Assembly: GCF_002101295.1 (NCBI RefSeq)
Contig: NZ_CP020778.1
Coordinates: 909,001 to 973,000 of the forward strand
Length of the DNA: 64,000 bases
Direction of reading: 5' to 3'
DNA from: Candidatus Pelagibacter sp. RS40
GTDB taxonomy: Bacteria; Pseudomonadota; Alphaproteobacteria; Pelagibacterales; Pelagibacteraceae
Every line of letters begins with the position of its first letter. Position 1 is the stretch's first letter. The translations under genes were made by a program, and so were the position numbers. Positions 63,510 through 64,000 of the stretch are shown in pieces. The notes under the pieces are model-generated. The model was not told where the DNA came from. It worked only from the letters and a program-made list of their open reading frames with translations, and made no database searches.

Positions 63510-63538
63510 AAGGGCGGTTTAATAGCCGCCCTTTTTTT
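63510..63538 (+). terminator. Rho-independent terminator between potD and potB
   Basis: AAGGGCGG (63510-63517) pairs with CCGCCCTT (63526-63533) around an eight-base loop, and a run of seven T (63532-63538) follows. It is the strongest plus-strand hairpin noticed in the window. The T-run ends directly at the ATG of potB (63539), so it probably works as a partial terminator that lowers permease expression relative to PotD. Confidence 0.85.
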
Positions 63539-64000
63539 ATGAGCAGCGAAACACAACAGATTTTAACGACTGATGGTATTCCTCTTTCAGTAAGTTTGAA
63601 AAAAGCTGAAAGAAAAAATAAAATAAAAGCTTTTTTACTAGTCGTACCATTATTACTATTTTTAATTATTACTTACATCCTTCCCATTGGCGATATGTTT
63701 ATGAGAAGCATAGACGATAAGATGGTAACAAACATGTTACCTAAAACATTTACTGCTATGGAAAAATGGGATGGTAAAGAAATGCCCCCAGAGGAGGTTT
63801 TCGCAGGATTTTATTCAGACTTTAAAATCTTAGTTCAGAATAAAGAACACGGAAAGTTAGCCCAAAGATTAAATAAAGAAAAAAATGGATTTAATTCGAT
63901 TATTAAAAAACTATTTAGACAAGTTCAAAGAAACAAAATTGATGAGGGGCAAAGTATTAAAGAACAAATAATGAAAGTTCACAAAAGATGGAGAGATGTT
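63539..64000 (+). CDS. potB: Polyamine-type ABC transporter permease PotB (3' partial)
   Basis: The frame is open from ATG 63539 to the window end (154 codons). A basic N-terminal tail is followed by one membrane helix (about residues 31-50, ending TYILPIGDMFMRSI) as in PotB/PotH permeases. A long polar segment of at least 100 residues comes after it, a periplasmic insert seen in some alphaproteobacterial members. An in-frame stop at 63509 rules out an earlier start, and no ribosome site precedes the ATG because the terminator T-run abuts it. Confidence 0.82.
   Translation, partial: MSSETQQILTTDGIPLSVSLKKAERKNKIKAFLLVVPLLLFLIITYILPIGDMFMRSIDDKMVTNMLPKTFTAMEKWDGKEMPPEEVFAGFYSDFKILVQNKEHGKLAQRLNKEKNGFNSIIKKLFRQVQRNKIDEGQSIKEQIMKVHKRWRDV

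Overview
The window looks like a chromosomal segment of a small-genome marine alphaproteobacterium, most likely SAR11/Pelagibacterales or a neighbouring low-G+C lineage. The evidence is about 30% G+C (judged by eye), very short spacers, many TAATG/ATGA gene overlaps, two convergent pairs that share one TTAA as both stops, and a gene content dominated by osmolyte and amino-acid uptake and by 2-oxoglutarate (2OG) oxygenases. No rRNA, tRNA, CRISPR array, insertion sequence or prophage was seen, and no gene-free stretch exceeds about 190 bases.

Region 1 (1-24.3 kb) is a type IV pilus and signalling region. A plus-strand assembly operon encodes a fused PilM-PilN, PilO, PilP, a lipoprotein secretin, the PilB/MshE ATPase and the PilC/MshG platform protein. 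It is followed by a minus-strand partner-switching pair (STAS anti-anti-sigma factor and RsbW-like kinase), two pilins, and two tandem ammonium-transporter proteins, each fused to a SpoIIE/RsbU-type PP2C phosphatase. Two giant tandem PilY1-like adhesins close the region. Transporter-phosphatase, STAS and kinase are the three parts of a partner switch, so the locus may link external ammonium to pilus function; this is the most unusual system in the window.

Region 2 (24.4-31.2 kb) holds mixed housekeeping and surface genes: a DMT exporter, a 2-hydroxyacid dehydrogenase, a histone-deacetylase-fold amidohydrolase, MsrB, an inverse-autotransporter beta-barrel lacking a passenger, a secreted partner candidate, a glutaredoxin, a DUF2805 protein, a LysE-type exporter behind a stem-loop leader, and an exported pentapeptide-repeat protein.

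Region 3 (31.2-43.0 kb) has a LIV-type amino-acid ABC transporter (LivGFHM) with a convergent binding-protein gene. A five-gene minus-strand catabolic cluster follows: luciferase-like monooxygenase, ThDP enzyme, DUF1185 protein, alpha/beta hydrolase and aldehyde dehydrogenase. Its substrate is not recognisable.

Region 4 (43.1-64.0 kb) is an osmolyte catabolism island. The genes spell gamma-butyrobetaine to L-carnitine (GBBH-like oxygenase), then 3-dehydrocarnitine (CdhA), betainyl-CoA (BKACE) and glycine betaine (thioesterase). Alongside are a PhnZ-type HD oxygenase next to a TauD-family enzyme, a GMC dehydrogenase, a lone ProV ATPase, an EutA plus ectoine-hydrolase (DoeA/EutD) pair, and a PotA-PotD-PotB transporter running off the right edge.
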